This document shows positions 1 through 10,973 of a stretch of DNA of 64,000 nt, piece by piece. Location: positions 1 through 64,000 of the forward strand of contig NZ_JBHTMU010000006.1 in NCBI RefSeq assembly GCF_042679605.1, in the 5' to 3' direction. The position numbers and the translations under genes are program-made. Numbering within the stretch: position 1 is the first letter of the stretch; each line of letters opens with the position of its first letter. Source of the DNA: Litorisediminicola beolgyonensis. Its GTDB lineage: Bacteria > Pseudomonadota > Alphaproteobacteria > Rhodobacterales > Rhodobacteraceae. The notes under the pieces were generated by a model. That model was not told the origin of the DNA and did not search any database. It worked only from the letters and a program-made list of their open reading frames with translations.

Positions 1-76
1 AACTTGCTGCTGCTCATCATGGCCTCCTTGCCTCAAAATTAGCGAAGAAGGCGTCCACGATACACGGGGCTATTCA
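1..76 (-). mobile_element. 5' end of an IS3-family insertion sequence (partial)
   Basis: Read on the minus strand, the outer edge at 76 starts TGAATAGCCCCGTGTATCG then TGGAC, which resembles the terminal inverted repeat of IS3-group elements (TGA..CCC..GTGGAC). About 30 bases further in, a strong Shine-Dalgarno (AAGGAGG, 23-29) precedes ATGATGAGCAGCAGCAAG at 20-3, which would be the first codons (MMSSSK) of an OrfA-type transposase subunit running off the window. Only the first few codons are visible, so the family call rests on the end sequence and the spacing. The exact boundary (76 or a few bases outward) and any target duplication cannot be set from one end. Confidence 0.55.
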
Positions 77-410
77 GACATCCTTCTGCCGTTCATAGGT
101 GGGTCAGTCACGTTTGCTTCTTAGAGTCGCTGTCTAAGTCTCTGAAACGCAGGTTGCAGACGAATTCTTGTTTTCTGCATGCCAGAACGATCGACATATC
201 CTCGATGCGACACTCTCGTGACGGGCTCGATCTTGCACTCTTACTGAACTTCTAGTTCCTCATTTTCATTTTCAGGTTTCGAGATCTCGACCGGACGTTC
301 GAACCTACCGAAAAGCAAGCTTGCCAAGTCTCATCCAAGAACGGACTTGAGCCACAATTCATCTTTGTCTGCGAAAAAACCGGCGTCACCCCTTCTCGGC
401 CCCCGGCGCC
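77..410. other. AT-richer gene-free stretch between the IS end and the first chromosomal gene
   Basis: No reading frame with a plausible start and ribosome binding site was found on either strand; the best open stretch is about 50 codons without an ATG. Base composition differs from the rest of the window (43% GC in the line 121-180, counted by hand, against roughly 65-73% in typical coding lines here). It may be the remains of a displaced gene or intergenic DNA picked up with the insertion element. Confidence 0.5.
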
Positions 411-1844
411 CTACCTGTGACCGTGCCAGCCGCGATCGTCGGTGAAGGCGCGGCCCTCGGAGATTTGCGTGACGGAATATCCCGCGGGCAATCTGTCCAG
501 CGGCTCGATGGGAGCGGCGTCCGCGATCATCAGGAAATTGGCGTGGCCGGTGTCCCAGACCGGGCTCTGCACCGCGCGGACATGCGGGTAGAGCTCGGAC
601 AGGATCGCGTGCAGCCCGCGGGCGAGACGACCGTCGGGGCGGTCAAGGAGATTGACATAGACCGGACCCTCCACGATCTCGCGCAGCCTTGCGTAGGTCT
701 CGCGCGTGGCCAGGTGCGCCGGAACCGAACCCGAGGAGAACGCGTCCATCACGACGGCGTCGAACCGCCGGTCGGTCTCGTTGATGAAGACGCGCCCGTC
801 GGCATGCACGATCCCGAACCGGTCGCCGTCCTCGGCCTGTCCGGGCGTGTAGCCGCTGTCCTCGATCGCCGCGCCCGCGCCGGGCAGGTGGCGGCGGACG
901 ACCTCGGTGACGAGCGGGTCGATCTCGACCGTGACCGCATGCGACGCGGGGCGCGTCTCGAGCAGTTGGGTCGGCAGGGTATATCCGCCTCCGCCGATGA
1001 AGAGCACCGACGGATCGGGTCCGAGATCCTGGTCCATCCTCTCCCAGAGCCAGCGCGTGTAGCTGAGGACAAGCGCGTCCTCGCGCGCGGAACCGGTCGC
1101 CTCCGCCGCCTGAGTGGTCCGGTCCGAGGTCAGGTAGATTGTCGCTCCGCGCTGCACCACGTCGATGCAGGAGAGGCCCGATTCGTAGCGGCAGATCGGC
1201 CCGATCAGGAGCGACGCGCCGACCAGGAAGACGGCGGCGAGCGTCGCGCCTGGGCTGTGCGGACCGGCGTCCTTCGAGCGCAGAACCTGCAGGCACATCA
1301 GCGCGACCGCGCCGCAGGCGGTGAATGTCGCGGCGGATCCGATGAGCGGCAGGGTGACGAAGCCCGCGAGGATCGCGCCCGCGATTGCGCCGACGGAGCC
1401 CGCGGCAAGGACGAGGCCCAGGGACGACCCCTCGCGTCCGGGGCGCGCGTCGACCGCCAGTTTCGCCAGAAGCGGCGAGGGCAGGGTGACCAGCACGGAT
1501 GCCGGGAAGAAGGCCACGACGACCGCGACGATCATGCCGACGGTGCCGCGCGCGCCGAGCCCGTAGACGGCGCCGAGGATCAGCGGCGAGAGCGCCATCA
1601 GCGCCGCCGTCGCGACCAGAGCCTTGCGCGCCATGCGGATCGCCTCGGGCCGCTCACGTTCTGCGATCAGGCCTCCGAGCGCGCTGCCCAGCGAGAACCC
1701 GGCGAGAACCGTGGCGATGACCGTGGTCCAGGTCAGGAGCGAGGTTCCGAAAAACGGCGCCAGGACGCGGCCTGCGGCGATCTCGTAGGTCAGCCCGACG
1801 GCAGAGAGAACGAGGATCAGCGAGATGATGGTCCAGAACCGCAT
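411..1844 (-). CDS. Fused membrane transporter-like / spermidine synthase-like protein
   Basis: A 477-residue protein. The start at 1844 is preceded by GGAGAC; an 18-residue upstream extension in frame has no ribosome site and was dropped. Residues 1 to about 230 form seven or eight hydrophobic segments. Residues about 270-470 look like a class I methyltransferase fold of the SpeE type: a GGGGYT glycine loop near 284-289, then an acidic VEIDP strand end, then HADGR and a DAFSSG motif where true spermidine synthases carry their catalytic Asp region. Proteins of this fused architecture are common in proteobacteria and mostly uncharacterised; polyamine synthesis is not established for them. It is divergent from the cox cluster and alone in its transcription unit. 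Confidence 0.8.
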   Translation of the reverse strand: MRFWTIISLILVLSAVGLTYEIAAGRVLAPFFGTSLLTWTTVIATVLAGFSLGSALGGLIAERERPEAIRMARKALVATAALMALSPLILGAVYGLGARGTVGMIVAVVVAFFPASVLVTLPSPLLAKLAVDARPGREGSSLGLVLAAGSVGAIAGAILAGFVTLPLIGSAATFTACGAVALMCLQVLRSKDAGPHSPGATLAAVFLVGASLLIGPICRYESGLSCIDVVQRGATIYLTSDRTTQAAEATGSAREDALVLSYTRWLWERMDQDLGPDPSVLFIGGGGYTLPTQLLETRPASHAVTVEIDPLVTEVVRRHLPGAGAAIEDSGYTPGQAEDGDRFGIVHADGRVFINETDRRFDAVVMDAFSSGSVPAHLATRETYARLREIVEGPVYVNLLDRPDGRLARGLHAILSELYPHVRAVQSPVWDTGHANFLMIADAAPIEPLDRLPAGYSVTQISEGRAFTDDRGWHGHR

Positions 1845-2174
1845 GGGGTCTCCTTCGGGACGGGCGGCGGGGATGTGGCCGCCGCCCTCTGCGCCCACTT
1901 AGCGACGCGCGCCGCAAGGTCACGCGATGCGGAGGTGGATGTGAGGTTCGGCATGTTTGCGTCTGTGGCGCTTTGACGGTTTTGCCGACCGAATAAAACG
2001 GTCGTCATGAACCTTCATGCGCGGCATGCAGACGGCTTGGTCGACGCGCAATCATGAGCGTCCGAGCCGCGCAGCCCTCATGGCCGAGACCCCACGCGGC
2101 AGCGACTAGGAAAATGGTCCTATATCGCCTGTCCGGCCAAGCGCCTATCGTCGCGTCAGACAGGAGGATCATCC
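1845..2174. promoter_or_regulatory. Divergent intergenic region upstream of the fused SpeE-like gene and coxG
   Basis: This 330-base region has no supported gene. It must hold the promoters of both divergent neighbours. An inverted repeat CGACCG-AATAAAA-CGGTCG lies at 1986-2004 and could be an operator or a small hairpin. AGGAGG at 2162-2167 is the ribosome site of coxG. No specific regulator can be named. Confidence 0.4.
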
Positions 2175-2696
2175 ATGAAGATGAGTGACACACGCGAGAT
2201 CGCCGCGCCGCCCGAAGTGGTGTGGGCCGCGATCCTCAATCCCGATGTGCTGAAGGAATGCGTGCCGGGCTGCACCGAGATGACCGGCTCGCCCGAAGAG
2301 GGCTTCGAGGCGACGGTGGTGCAGAAGGTCGGACCGGTGAAGGCGACCTTTAAGGGCGAGGTCGAGGTGTCGGACATGACCGAGCCCGAGGCGCTGACGC
2401 TCTCGGGCTCCGGCAAGGGCGGCGCGGCCGGCCATGCCAAGGGCGTCGCCAAGGTGACGCTCGCTCCCTCCGACACCGGCACGACGCTCAGCTACGATGT
2501 CGAGGCGCAGGTCGGCGGCAAGCTCGCGCAGCTCGGCAGCCGCATCATCGACGGCTTCGCCAAGAAGATGGCCGACCAGTTCTTCACCCGCCTGCAGGAA
2601 GCCATCGAGGGCCCTGCGGACGCCGCCGAGGCCGCCGATGCCGAAAGCAATTCCGGCGAGAAGAAAAAGGGTTGGTTCAAGCGTCTGGTCTCCTGA
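2175..2696 (+). CDS. coxG: CoxG-type SRPBCC protein
   Basis: A 173-residue protein of the CoxG family (SRPBCC lipid-binding-like fold), starting eight bases after AGGAGG. The N-terminal 140 residues carry the family pattern (REIAAPPEVVW near the start, then NPDVLKECVPGC and SYDVEAQVGGKLAQLGSR). The C terminus is a Lys-rich segment ending KKKGWFKRLVS, a likely amphipathic membrane anchor. In CO dehydrogenase systems CoxG has been implicated in recruiting the enzyme to the membrane; that role is family knowledge, not visible here. It precedes coxS by 79 bases, so a coxG-coxS-coxL-coxM operon is likely. An alternative start two codons in (2181) is possible. Confidence 0.88.
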   Translation: MKMSDTREIAAPPEVVWAAILNPDVLKECVPGCTEMTGSPEEGFEATVVQKVGPVKATFKGEVEVSDMTEPEALTLSGSGKGGAAGHAKGVAKVTLAPSDTGTTLSYDVEAQVGGKLAQLGSRIIDGFAKKMADQFFTRLQEAIEGPADAAEAADAESNSGEKKKGWFKRLVS

Positions 2697-2775
2697 CCGG
2701 TCGCAACGCTTGACAGGAGGGCCGCCCGCGCGGCCAACTCCATTTCAAAACGACAGGGATCCAAGGGAGGATTTT

Positions 2776-3261
<486 letters not shown>

Positions 3262-3357
3262 CACCAGGTCATCACAGGTGCCGGCGGAGCGCACGCCTCC
3301 GCCTCGGAGCGGCCATGCCGCCCGCCGACGCACCACCCCAACAGGGAGAGAGAGAAC

Positions 3358-5724
<2,367 letters not shown>

Positions 5725-5727
5725 TCC

Positions 5728-5780
5728 GAGGTCCGGGGGCTCAGACCCCCGGACCTCCCCGAAGTATCTTTGGCCAGAGA
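5728..5780. repeat. Intergenic hairpin element (long GC stem plus TATCTTTGGCCAGA tail)
   Basis: Between coxL and coxM lies a perfect 12-base-pair stem (5728-5739 with 5746-5757, six-base loop) followed by CCCCGAAGTATCTTTGGCCA. The same design, a GGGGG/CCCCC hairpin followed by CCCC..G.TAT.TT.GG.CAGA, recurs at 39888-39964. It looks like a dispersed intergenic repeat rather than a plain terminator; it could attenuate transcription into coxM or protect the upstream mRNA end. Confidence 0.6.
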
Positions 5781-5823
5781 CGGAACGCAGGGCGTTCTTC
5801 CTGGTCCGAACGGAGGAATGACA

Positions 5824-6615
5824 ATGTATAATTTCGACGTGGTCCGCCCGACATCGGTGGACGAGGCGGTCAAGGCGCTGGGCGGCGAAGAGGCGCAGGC
5901 GCTGGGCGGCGGCCAGACCCTGATCCCGACCCTCAAGCAGCGTCTCGCCATGCCCGCGACCCTCGTGTCGCTCTCGGGCATCGCCGAGCTGCAGGGCGTC
6001 TCGGAAGAGGGCGGCGCCCTGGTCGTCAAGGGCGCGACCGTGCACCGCGCGGTGGCCGAGGCCGCGGCCGACAGCTTCCCGGCGCTCAGCGATCTCGCTG
6101 GCCGTATCGGCGACCCGGCGGTGCGCAACCGCGGCACCATCGGCGGCAGCCTGGCCAATAACGACCCCTCGGCCTGCTACCCGTCGGCGGCGCTCGCCAC
6201 CGGCGCGACGATCGTGACGAACACCCGCGAGATCGCGGCGGACGACTACTTCCAGGGCATGTTCACCACCGCGCTGGAGGAGGGCGAGATCATCACCGCG
6301 GTCAAGCTGCCGATCCCGGAGAAAGCCGCCTACATCAAGTTCGAGCAGCCCGCTTCGCGCTTCAGCCTCGTCGGCATCTTCTTGGCGAAATACGCCGATG
6401 GCGTGCGCGTCGCGGTCACCGGCGCGTCGAACGACGGCGTGTTCCGCTGGAGCGAGGCCGAAGAGGCGCTGTCCTCGAACTTCTCGGCGGATGCCGTGGA
6501 CGGTCTCTCGGCGCCGGATGGCAGCAACATGATCTCCGACCTGCACGGATCGGGCGCCTACCGCGCGCATCTCGTGAAGGTGCTGACCAAGCGGGCGGTC
6601 GCGCAGGCGCGCTGA
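5824..6615 (+). CDS. coxM: FAD-binding medium subunit of a CO dehydrogenase-type molybdenum hydroxylase
   Basis: 263 residues. The start at 5824 is chosen because GGAGGA (5812-5817) sits six bases upstream; ATG 5818 abuts it directly. FAD-binding motifs of the family are clear: GGGQTLIPTLK near residues 28-38 and TIGGSLANNDPSACYP at about 103-118. The C-terminal CO_deh_flav_C domain is present (FSLVGIF, AVTGASNDGVFR). It accepts electrons from CoxS and hands them to a membrane acceptor. No coxD, coxE or coxF maturation genes follow; the next gene is convergent. Confidence 0.92.
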   Translation: MYNFDVVRPTSVDEAVKALGGEEAQALGGGQTLIPTLKQRLAMPATLVSLSGIAELQGVSEEGGALVVKGATVHRAVAEAAADSFPALSDLAGRIGDPAVRNRGTIGGSLANNDPSACYPSAALATGATIVTNTREIAADDYFQGMFTTALEEGEIITAVKLPIPEKAAYIKFEQPASRFSLVGIFLAKYADGVRVAVTGASNDGVFRWSEAEEALSSNFSADAVDGLSAPDGSNMISDLHGSGAYRAHLVKVLTKRAVAQAR

Positions 6616-6679
6616 TCGACCTTTACGAGCCAGTCGGACGGTCCCGCTTTCCCGGCGGGGCCGTTTGTCATTGGGCCGT

Positions 6680-8155
6680 TTACTCGGCGGGCCGGGTGCC
6701 GCGCCAGATCAGGAACGGGCCTTCCTGCGCCACGACCGCGGCATCGGGCACGGCCTCTGTGACATCGGCGAGGCTGCCTTCGGTACAGAAGCCCATGAAT
6801 GTCTGCCCCGGCTCGAAGCGCGCGATAAAGGGCGCGAGGTCCTTCGGGCGTCCCACCACCTCGAACGGGCGGCCCTGGGCGGCGTAGACCGACACGAGGC
6901 CCGGAATGGTCGCATCATCCGCGCCCCATTTGCACTGGATCAGAACCTCGTCCGAGCCGAGCTGCGCCTCGGGACGCTCCGCCAAGGCGATCTGCTGGAC
7001 CACATGCGGATCCCGGGTGAGCTGCGGGGCTTCGAGTTGCAGCGAGAAGAGCGCCGCCAGCGCCGCCGCGACGCCTCCGCGCAGCCAGAGGGGTGCGGGC
7101 AGGGCAAAGACCATGGCGGCCAGGGCCGCGGTCAGGAGCGGCAGGAACACCAGCGAGTAGCGCGAGTAGACCGACCCTTCGGTGAAGATCACCGCCACCA
7201 CGTAGATCACCGGCAGCGCCGCCAGCCCCCAGAGCTCTTTCCGGCCAAGCCGCACCGGCAGCCAGAGAAGCGCCACGAAGCCCAAGCCCCTGAGGGCATA
7301 CTCCCCGACGAAAAGGAGGTCCGGCAGGGACGCGGCGTTGCTGCCCGGATCGGAGAAGACCGAAGGCGCGAAGCGGCGGTACATCTGCTTGAAATAGAGG
7401 TCGATGATCGCGTCCGGCCCGTGCCGAAAGACCTGCAGCACCGGCCAGGCGAGGACCAGCACCACCATGAGCCAGAAGGCCCGGCGGAAGGTCCGGCCCT
7501 TGGTGACCCGGTGCAGCGCCGGATCGGTGCCGTCCTCGACCAGACGGATCACCCAGAGCATCAGGCCGACGAAGACGACGCCCACCGGCGCCTTCTGCAG
7601 AGCGCCGAGCGCGCAGGCCACGGCGACCGCATACCACCAGTTCGGGCGCCGCAGCGCGACCAGGGCCAGCGTGACCGCAAGGGTCGACCAAAACGCGGTG
7701 GCGATGTCGAGCATCGCCGAGAGCGCATAGGACCAGAGCTGCGGAGAGGCCGCGGTAAAGGCGATGGCCGCGGGGATGATCCACGGGCTCCCGGGACGCA
7801 GGGTGAAGGCCAGCGCCCCCGTGGCGGCCAGGAGAAGCAGCGCCGACAGGAAGCTCGGCAGCCGCAGCGCCATGGTCTCGGGCAGCCCCGCCTCCAGAAA
7901 CCACGCCCCGGTCCAGTATTGCAGCGGCGGCTTCTTGAAGCTCGGCTCGTTCTGCGACCAGACCGTGAGCCAGTCGTGGTGCCGCGCAAAGCCGGTGGTG
8001 CGGTCGAGCGTGAAGAACTCATCGTAGTGGTTAAGCGTAGTCTGAGAGACGATCTGTAAAAATATAAAAACGGCGGACAGTAGGAAAGTTATCGATAACG
8101 ATAGCGAAAGAATTAAGTTAAAGAGATCTTTGGGCTGATTGTTTTGATCACTCAT
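6680..8155 (-). CDS. GT39-like (PMT/ArnT-type) membrane glycosyltransferase, GC-rich copy
   Basis: 491 residues with about ten or more hydrophobic segments. The acidic motif HYDE (43-46) follows the first membrane helix and the motif FKKPPLQYW (73-81) sits in the first periplasmic loop, as in ArnT/PMT enzymes that use polyprenyl-phosphate sugars. Start ATG 8155 overlaps the end of the upstream paralog by eight bases (ATGAGTGA), so translation is probably coupled. Last gene of a four-gene operon with a GT2 synthase and a LABN protein; it likely transfers the lipid-linked sugar to an envelope acceptor such as lipid A. Its first ~40 codons (8035-8155) are AT-rich like the paralog, while the rest is very GC-rich (73% in the line 7561-7620). 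Confidence 0.8.
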   Translation of the reverse strand: MSDQNNQPKDLFNLILSLSLSITFLLSAVFIFLQIVSQTTLNHYDEFFTLDRTTGFARHHDWLTVWSQNEPSFKKPPLQYWTGAWFLEAGLPETMALRLPSFLSALLLLAATGALAFTLRPGSPWIIPAAIAFTAASPQLWSYALSAMLDIATAFWSTLAVTLALVALRRPNWWYAVAVACALGALQKAPVGVVFVGLMLWVIRLVEDGTDPALHRVTKGRTFRRAFWLMVVLVLAWPVLQVFRHGPDAIIDLYFKQMYRRFAPSVFSDPGSNAASLPDLLFVGEYALRGLGFVALLWLPVRLGRKELWGLAALPVIYVVAVIFTEGSVYSRYSLVFLPLLTAALAAMVFALPAPLWLRGGVAAALAALFSLQLEAPQLTRDPHVVQQIALAERPEAQLGSDEVLIQCKWGADDATIPGLVSVYAAQGRPFEVVGRPKDLAPFIARFEPGQTFMGFCTEGSLADVTEAVPDAAVVAQEGPFLIWRGTRPAE

Positions 8156-9638
8156 TGGTGCCGACTTCAGCGGTCCAGGAGACGTAGGGGCCAAAAACTC
8201 CATCAATCTCCGGTGTGACAATGAGTGCTACTATATCCTGTAATTGCTCAGAAGTGCAGAAACCACGCAGTCGTTGCCGATTATTGATCTGTCTCAGCTT
8301 CGCTTGGACGTCGGAGACTTGGGTCAAGGCTAGAAACGGTCGTCCGTTGGACGCAAGAATTGAAGCCATGCCCGTAGGTACCTTTTTCTTCACATTCCAG
8401 TTGCACAGAAGGAATACCTCCCGCGAATTTAAGCTGTTCCCGATGTGCTCCAAGCCCTCTGCGGCGGTAACCAATAGCGGGTCCGGATAAAGTGTTAGTT
8501 GAGAGTCAGTTTTAATGGGTCCCGCGCTTGAGAGTGATAGAATGGCAACGGAAATTCCTAGATTCAATTTCTTTCTAAGCACTGTACATAACATAACGGA
8601 GGTCGACGCCATAAGGAGTCCGACGATCAGAAGCGAGTATCTATGGGAGATATAACCGCTGCCGATAGAGATAAAGAAAAGATAAAGTAACAGAATGATT
8701 GGAATAATCGCTGCGAGAGGTCTCTTTGTCGCGAATGGTATCGCGAACGCTGCGAAGAAACCTAATCCGCGAGGCCAGATTTCGCCTCCAGAATAAATAT
8801 AGCTAATCGTATCGTCAAGATTTCTTTTGAAAATCTGATTTTCTCCCGGAAGAATTCTTGCGGCGGATTGCTCGATATAATAGGTACGCAGAGCTTCTGC
8901 GCCGTAATGAAGGTACTGAATTGCAAACCATGCTGTCGATCCGATGGAGGCCAATAATAAGGCTGCGAGAAGTTCTCTACTTCGGAGAGATTTGCGCTCC
9001 GCTTCATTAAGAAGGCCGAAGCTTAAGAGTCCACAGATGACGGAGATAACAAAAATTGCTAGAGAAAATGGTGCTTTTTGCCATGCCCCTAACGTAGTCA
9101 CAAAAGCTACCGCGAGCCAGACTCTCTTGTCTTCGATACTCTTAAAGATAAGGGCTAGTGTCAATGTTATAAACGCGCCCGCACCAATATCGAGCATTGC
9201 GGACGTTGAAAAATGCCAAAATTGCGTCGAGCTGCAGAGGAGAATAGCGGAAATCCAGCCCGCCAAGATACTCCCTTTGGTGAGTTTGTATGCGAGATAG
9301 CCAGTGGAGAATATAAACAGCCCGCCGAAAACCATGGATGGTATTCTCAGGGCGATGAGGTCGGGTATTCCAATGTAAATTAGTGCGGCGGAGAGCCAGT
9401 ATTGAAGTGGAGGTTTATTGAAGTCTGGAACGTTTGATCGGTATACTGTGAGCCAATCTGAAAATCGTTCAAAGCCGAGTGTTCGATCATAGGTAAGATA
9501 TTCATCGTAGTGCTCAAGAGCACCGGTGCCAATCCACGAGAAGTGGTACAACCAGATCAAAGCTAACGAGGCGACTGCGAATTTGTGCGCATTACCGTAC
9601 GGTAACCAGCGAAATTTTTTGAAGATTTGAACAGTCAT
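8148..9638 (-). CDS. GT39-like membrane glycosyltransferase, AT-rich paralog
   Basis: 496 residues, paralogous to the next gene downstream: HYDE at 43-46 and FNKPPLQYW at 73-81 fall at the same residue numbers, and the blocks TxDRTxGFxRxxDWLTV, SAMLDI, LGAWQKAPF and RGFCT match. The start at 9638 overlaps the upstream LABN gene stop (ATGA). The remarkable point is composition: 48% GC in the line 8581-8640 and frequent ATA, AGA and TTA codons, quite unlike its operon partners. This suggests recent transfer of a homologous gene into the operon. Predicted role: transfer of a polyprenyl-phosphate-linked sugar at the periplasmic face of the inner membrane. Confidence 0.8.
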   Translation of the reverse strand: MTVQIFKKFRWLPYGNAHKFAVASLALIWLYHFSWIGTGALEHYDEYLTYDRTLGFERFSDWLTVYRSNVPDFNKPPLQYWLSAALIYIGIPDLIALRIPSMVFGGLFIFSTGYLAYKLTKGSILAGWISAILLCSSTQFWHFSTSAMLDIGAGAFITLTLALIFKSIEDKRVWLAVAFVTTLGAWQKAPFSLAIFVISVICGLLSFGLLNEAERKSLRSRELLAALLLASIGSTAWFAIQYLHYGAEALRTYYIEQSAARILPGENQIFKRNLDDTISYIYSGGEIWPRGLGFFAAFAIPFATKRPLAAIIPIILLLYLFFISIGSGYISHRYSLLIVGLLMASTSVMLCTVLRKKLNLGISVAILSLSSAGPIKTDSQLTLYPDPLLVTAAEGLEHIGNSLNSREVFLLCNWNVKKKVPTGMASILASNGRPFLALTQVSDVQAKLRQINNRQRLRGFCTSEQLQDIVALIVTPEIDGVFGPYVSWTAEVGTNE

Positions 9639-9946
9639 CGACTTGCGGAGCCGCGTTCGCGGCGGATCAGCCAGAGGTTTCGGGCGTAAATCAAAAGACC
9701 CATCGACTGGCCGAGCACGAAGACAGGATCCCTGCGGTATAGGGCATATACGAACAGCACCAGCCCGCCGCCAATCGAGAAATACCAGAAGGCCAGCGGC
9801 ACGGTCGATCGCCCGGCCTTTTCCGACGCGATCCACTGCACGAGGAAGCGCGCGGTGAAGAGGAGCTGTCCGCCAAGGCCGAAGGCGACCCACCAGAACT
9901 CCACCCAGTTCGCGACATGCAGCGCCGAGAAGATCGTTTCTTTCAC
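9635..9946 (-). CDS. Lipid-A-disaccharide synthase N-terminal (LABN) domain membrane protein
   Basis: 103 residues, three hydrophobic segments, with the LABN hallmark GLGGQLLFTARFLVQW near 23-38 followed by SEKAGRSTVPLAFWYFS. Small free-standing LABN proteins occur next to polyprenyl-phosphate glycosyltransferases and PMT-type enzymes and are thought to help make or flip the lipid-linked sugar; the mechanism is not established. It overlaps both neighbours by ATGA junctions (9943-9946 and 9635-9638), which ties all four genes into one unit. Confidence 0.85.
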   Translation of the reverse strand: MKETIFSALHVANWVEFWWVAFGLGGQLLFTARFLVQWIASEKAGRSTVPLAFWYFSIGGGLVLFVYALYRRDPVFVLGQSMGLLIYARNLWLIRRERGSASR

Positions 9947-10671
9947 GGTTGGATCTCCTCGGGGCGCGCCTTCTTGCGGCGTCGGATCAGCCAGGCCACG
10001 GCCAGAAGGTCGACCGCACCGACCAGCCCGCGCTGCAGGTTGGAATAGTTCGACCGGCCGCCCTGACGCGCGCGATGCGCGACATCGACATGGGCGACGC
10101 GCCAGCCGTCGCGCTGGAAGAGGGCAGGCAGATAGCGGTGCATGTGATCGAAATAGGGCAGCCGCAGGAAGGCGTCACGCCGGAACGCCTTGAGCCCGCA
10201 GCCGGTGTCGCGGGTGCCGTCCTTCAGGAGCCAGCCGCGCAGGCCGTTGGCGAGCTTCGAGGCGGTCTTCTTGGACCAGGTGTCCTGACGCCCGACGCGC
10301 TGTCCGGCGACGAGAGCCAGATCGTCGGGCGCGTCCTCGGCCAGAAGGGGGGCCACGAGGTTCGGCAGCTCTCCGGGCGGGTTCTGGCCGTCGCCGTCGA
10401 GCGTGCAGACCAGCCGGCCCTTGGCCGCGAGCACGCCCGAATGCACCGCTGCGCTCTGGCCGCCGGATTTGTCATGGGCCAGAACGCGCAGGCGCGTCTC
10501 GGTCTCGGCCAGCGCGAGCAGCGCGGCGCGGGTGCCGTCGGTCGAGCCGTCGTCGATGACGATGATCTCAAAATCGGTAACAGGCGCGAGGCTCTCGGCA
10601 ATGCCGGCGATAAGCTCGCCGATATTCTCGGCTTCGTTCTTGGCCGGAACGACGACGGAGAGAGTGGTCAT
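9943..10671 (-). CDS. Family 2 glycosyltransferase, polyprenyl-phosphate sugar synthase type
   Basis: 242 residues. GT-A fold motifs are complete: VVPAKNEAENI at 7-17, DDGSTDGT at 40-47 and the metal-binding DGDGQNPP at 92-99, in the arrangement of dolichyl-phosphate mannose synthases. There is no C-terminal membrane pair, so it is the short soluble or peripheral form. It should charge a polyprenyl phosphate with a sugar from a nucleotide donor on the cytoplasmic side, feeding the LABN protein and the two GT39-like transferases. It is the first gene of the operon; the promoter must lie in 10672-10813. Confidence 0.85.
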   Translation of the reverse strand: MTTLSVVVPAKNEAENIGELIAGIAESLAPVTDFEIIVIDDGSTDGTRAALLALAETETRLRVLAHDKSGGQSAAVHSGVLAAKGRLVCTLDGDGQNPPGELPNLVAPLLAEDAPDDLALVAGQRVGRQDTWSKKTASKLANGLRGWLLKDGTRDTGCGLKAFRRDAFLRLPYFDHMHRYLPALFQRDGWRVAHVDVAHRARQGGRSNYSNLQRGLVGAVDLLAVAWLIRRRKKARPEEIQP

Positions 10672-10813
10672 GTCGAAAGACCTGCAAATAATGCGTCTTT
10701 CCGGGCGGTAGCGGATCGGCCCGGATTTCTCAACCCGTCGGGGGGCAATAGGCCGACACCCGCGTATCCCGGACGGGCGCGTGTCAAACTTGTCGCTTTT
10801 TCGGGGTGTTCGA

Positions 10814-10890
10814 TGGTCGGGCTAGCAGGATTCGAACCTACGACCTCCCGTCCCCCAGACGGACGCGCTACCAGACTGCGCTATAGCCCG
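10814..10890 (-). tRNA. tRNA-Pro (anticodon GGG)
   Basis: Read on the minus strand: acceptor CGGGCTA pairs with TAGCCCG, D arm GCGC-AGTCTGGTA-GCGC, anticodon stem TCCGT/ACGGG closing loop CTGGGGG (anticodon GGG), T arm with GTTCGAATCC. Discriminator A is followed by an encoded CCA (10814-10816). Length 77 with CCA. All stems pair, so this should be functional. Confidence 0.95.
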
Positions 10891-10973
10891 ACACTTGCTG
10901 CCTCTTACCCCATCCACCGGCGGGAGCAACCCCCTTGCGCGCGAAAATCGTCGTGCTCGCGCGGGTCGGGGGC

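Noticed and set aside
417..1976. 519-residue plus-strand frame over the fused SpeE-like gene
   Set aside because: The minus-strand gene has membrane helices, a SAM-type glycine loop and a ribosome site; the plus frame is a shadow.
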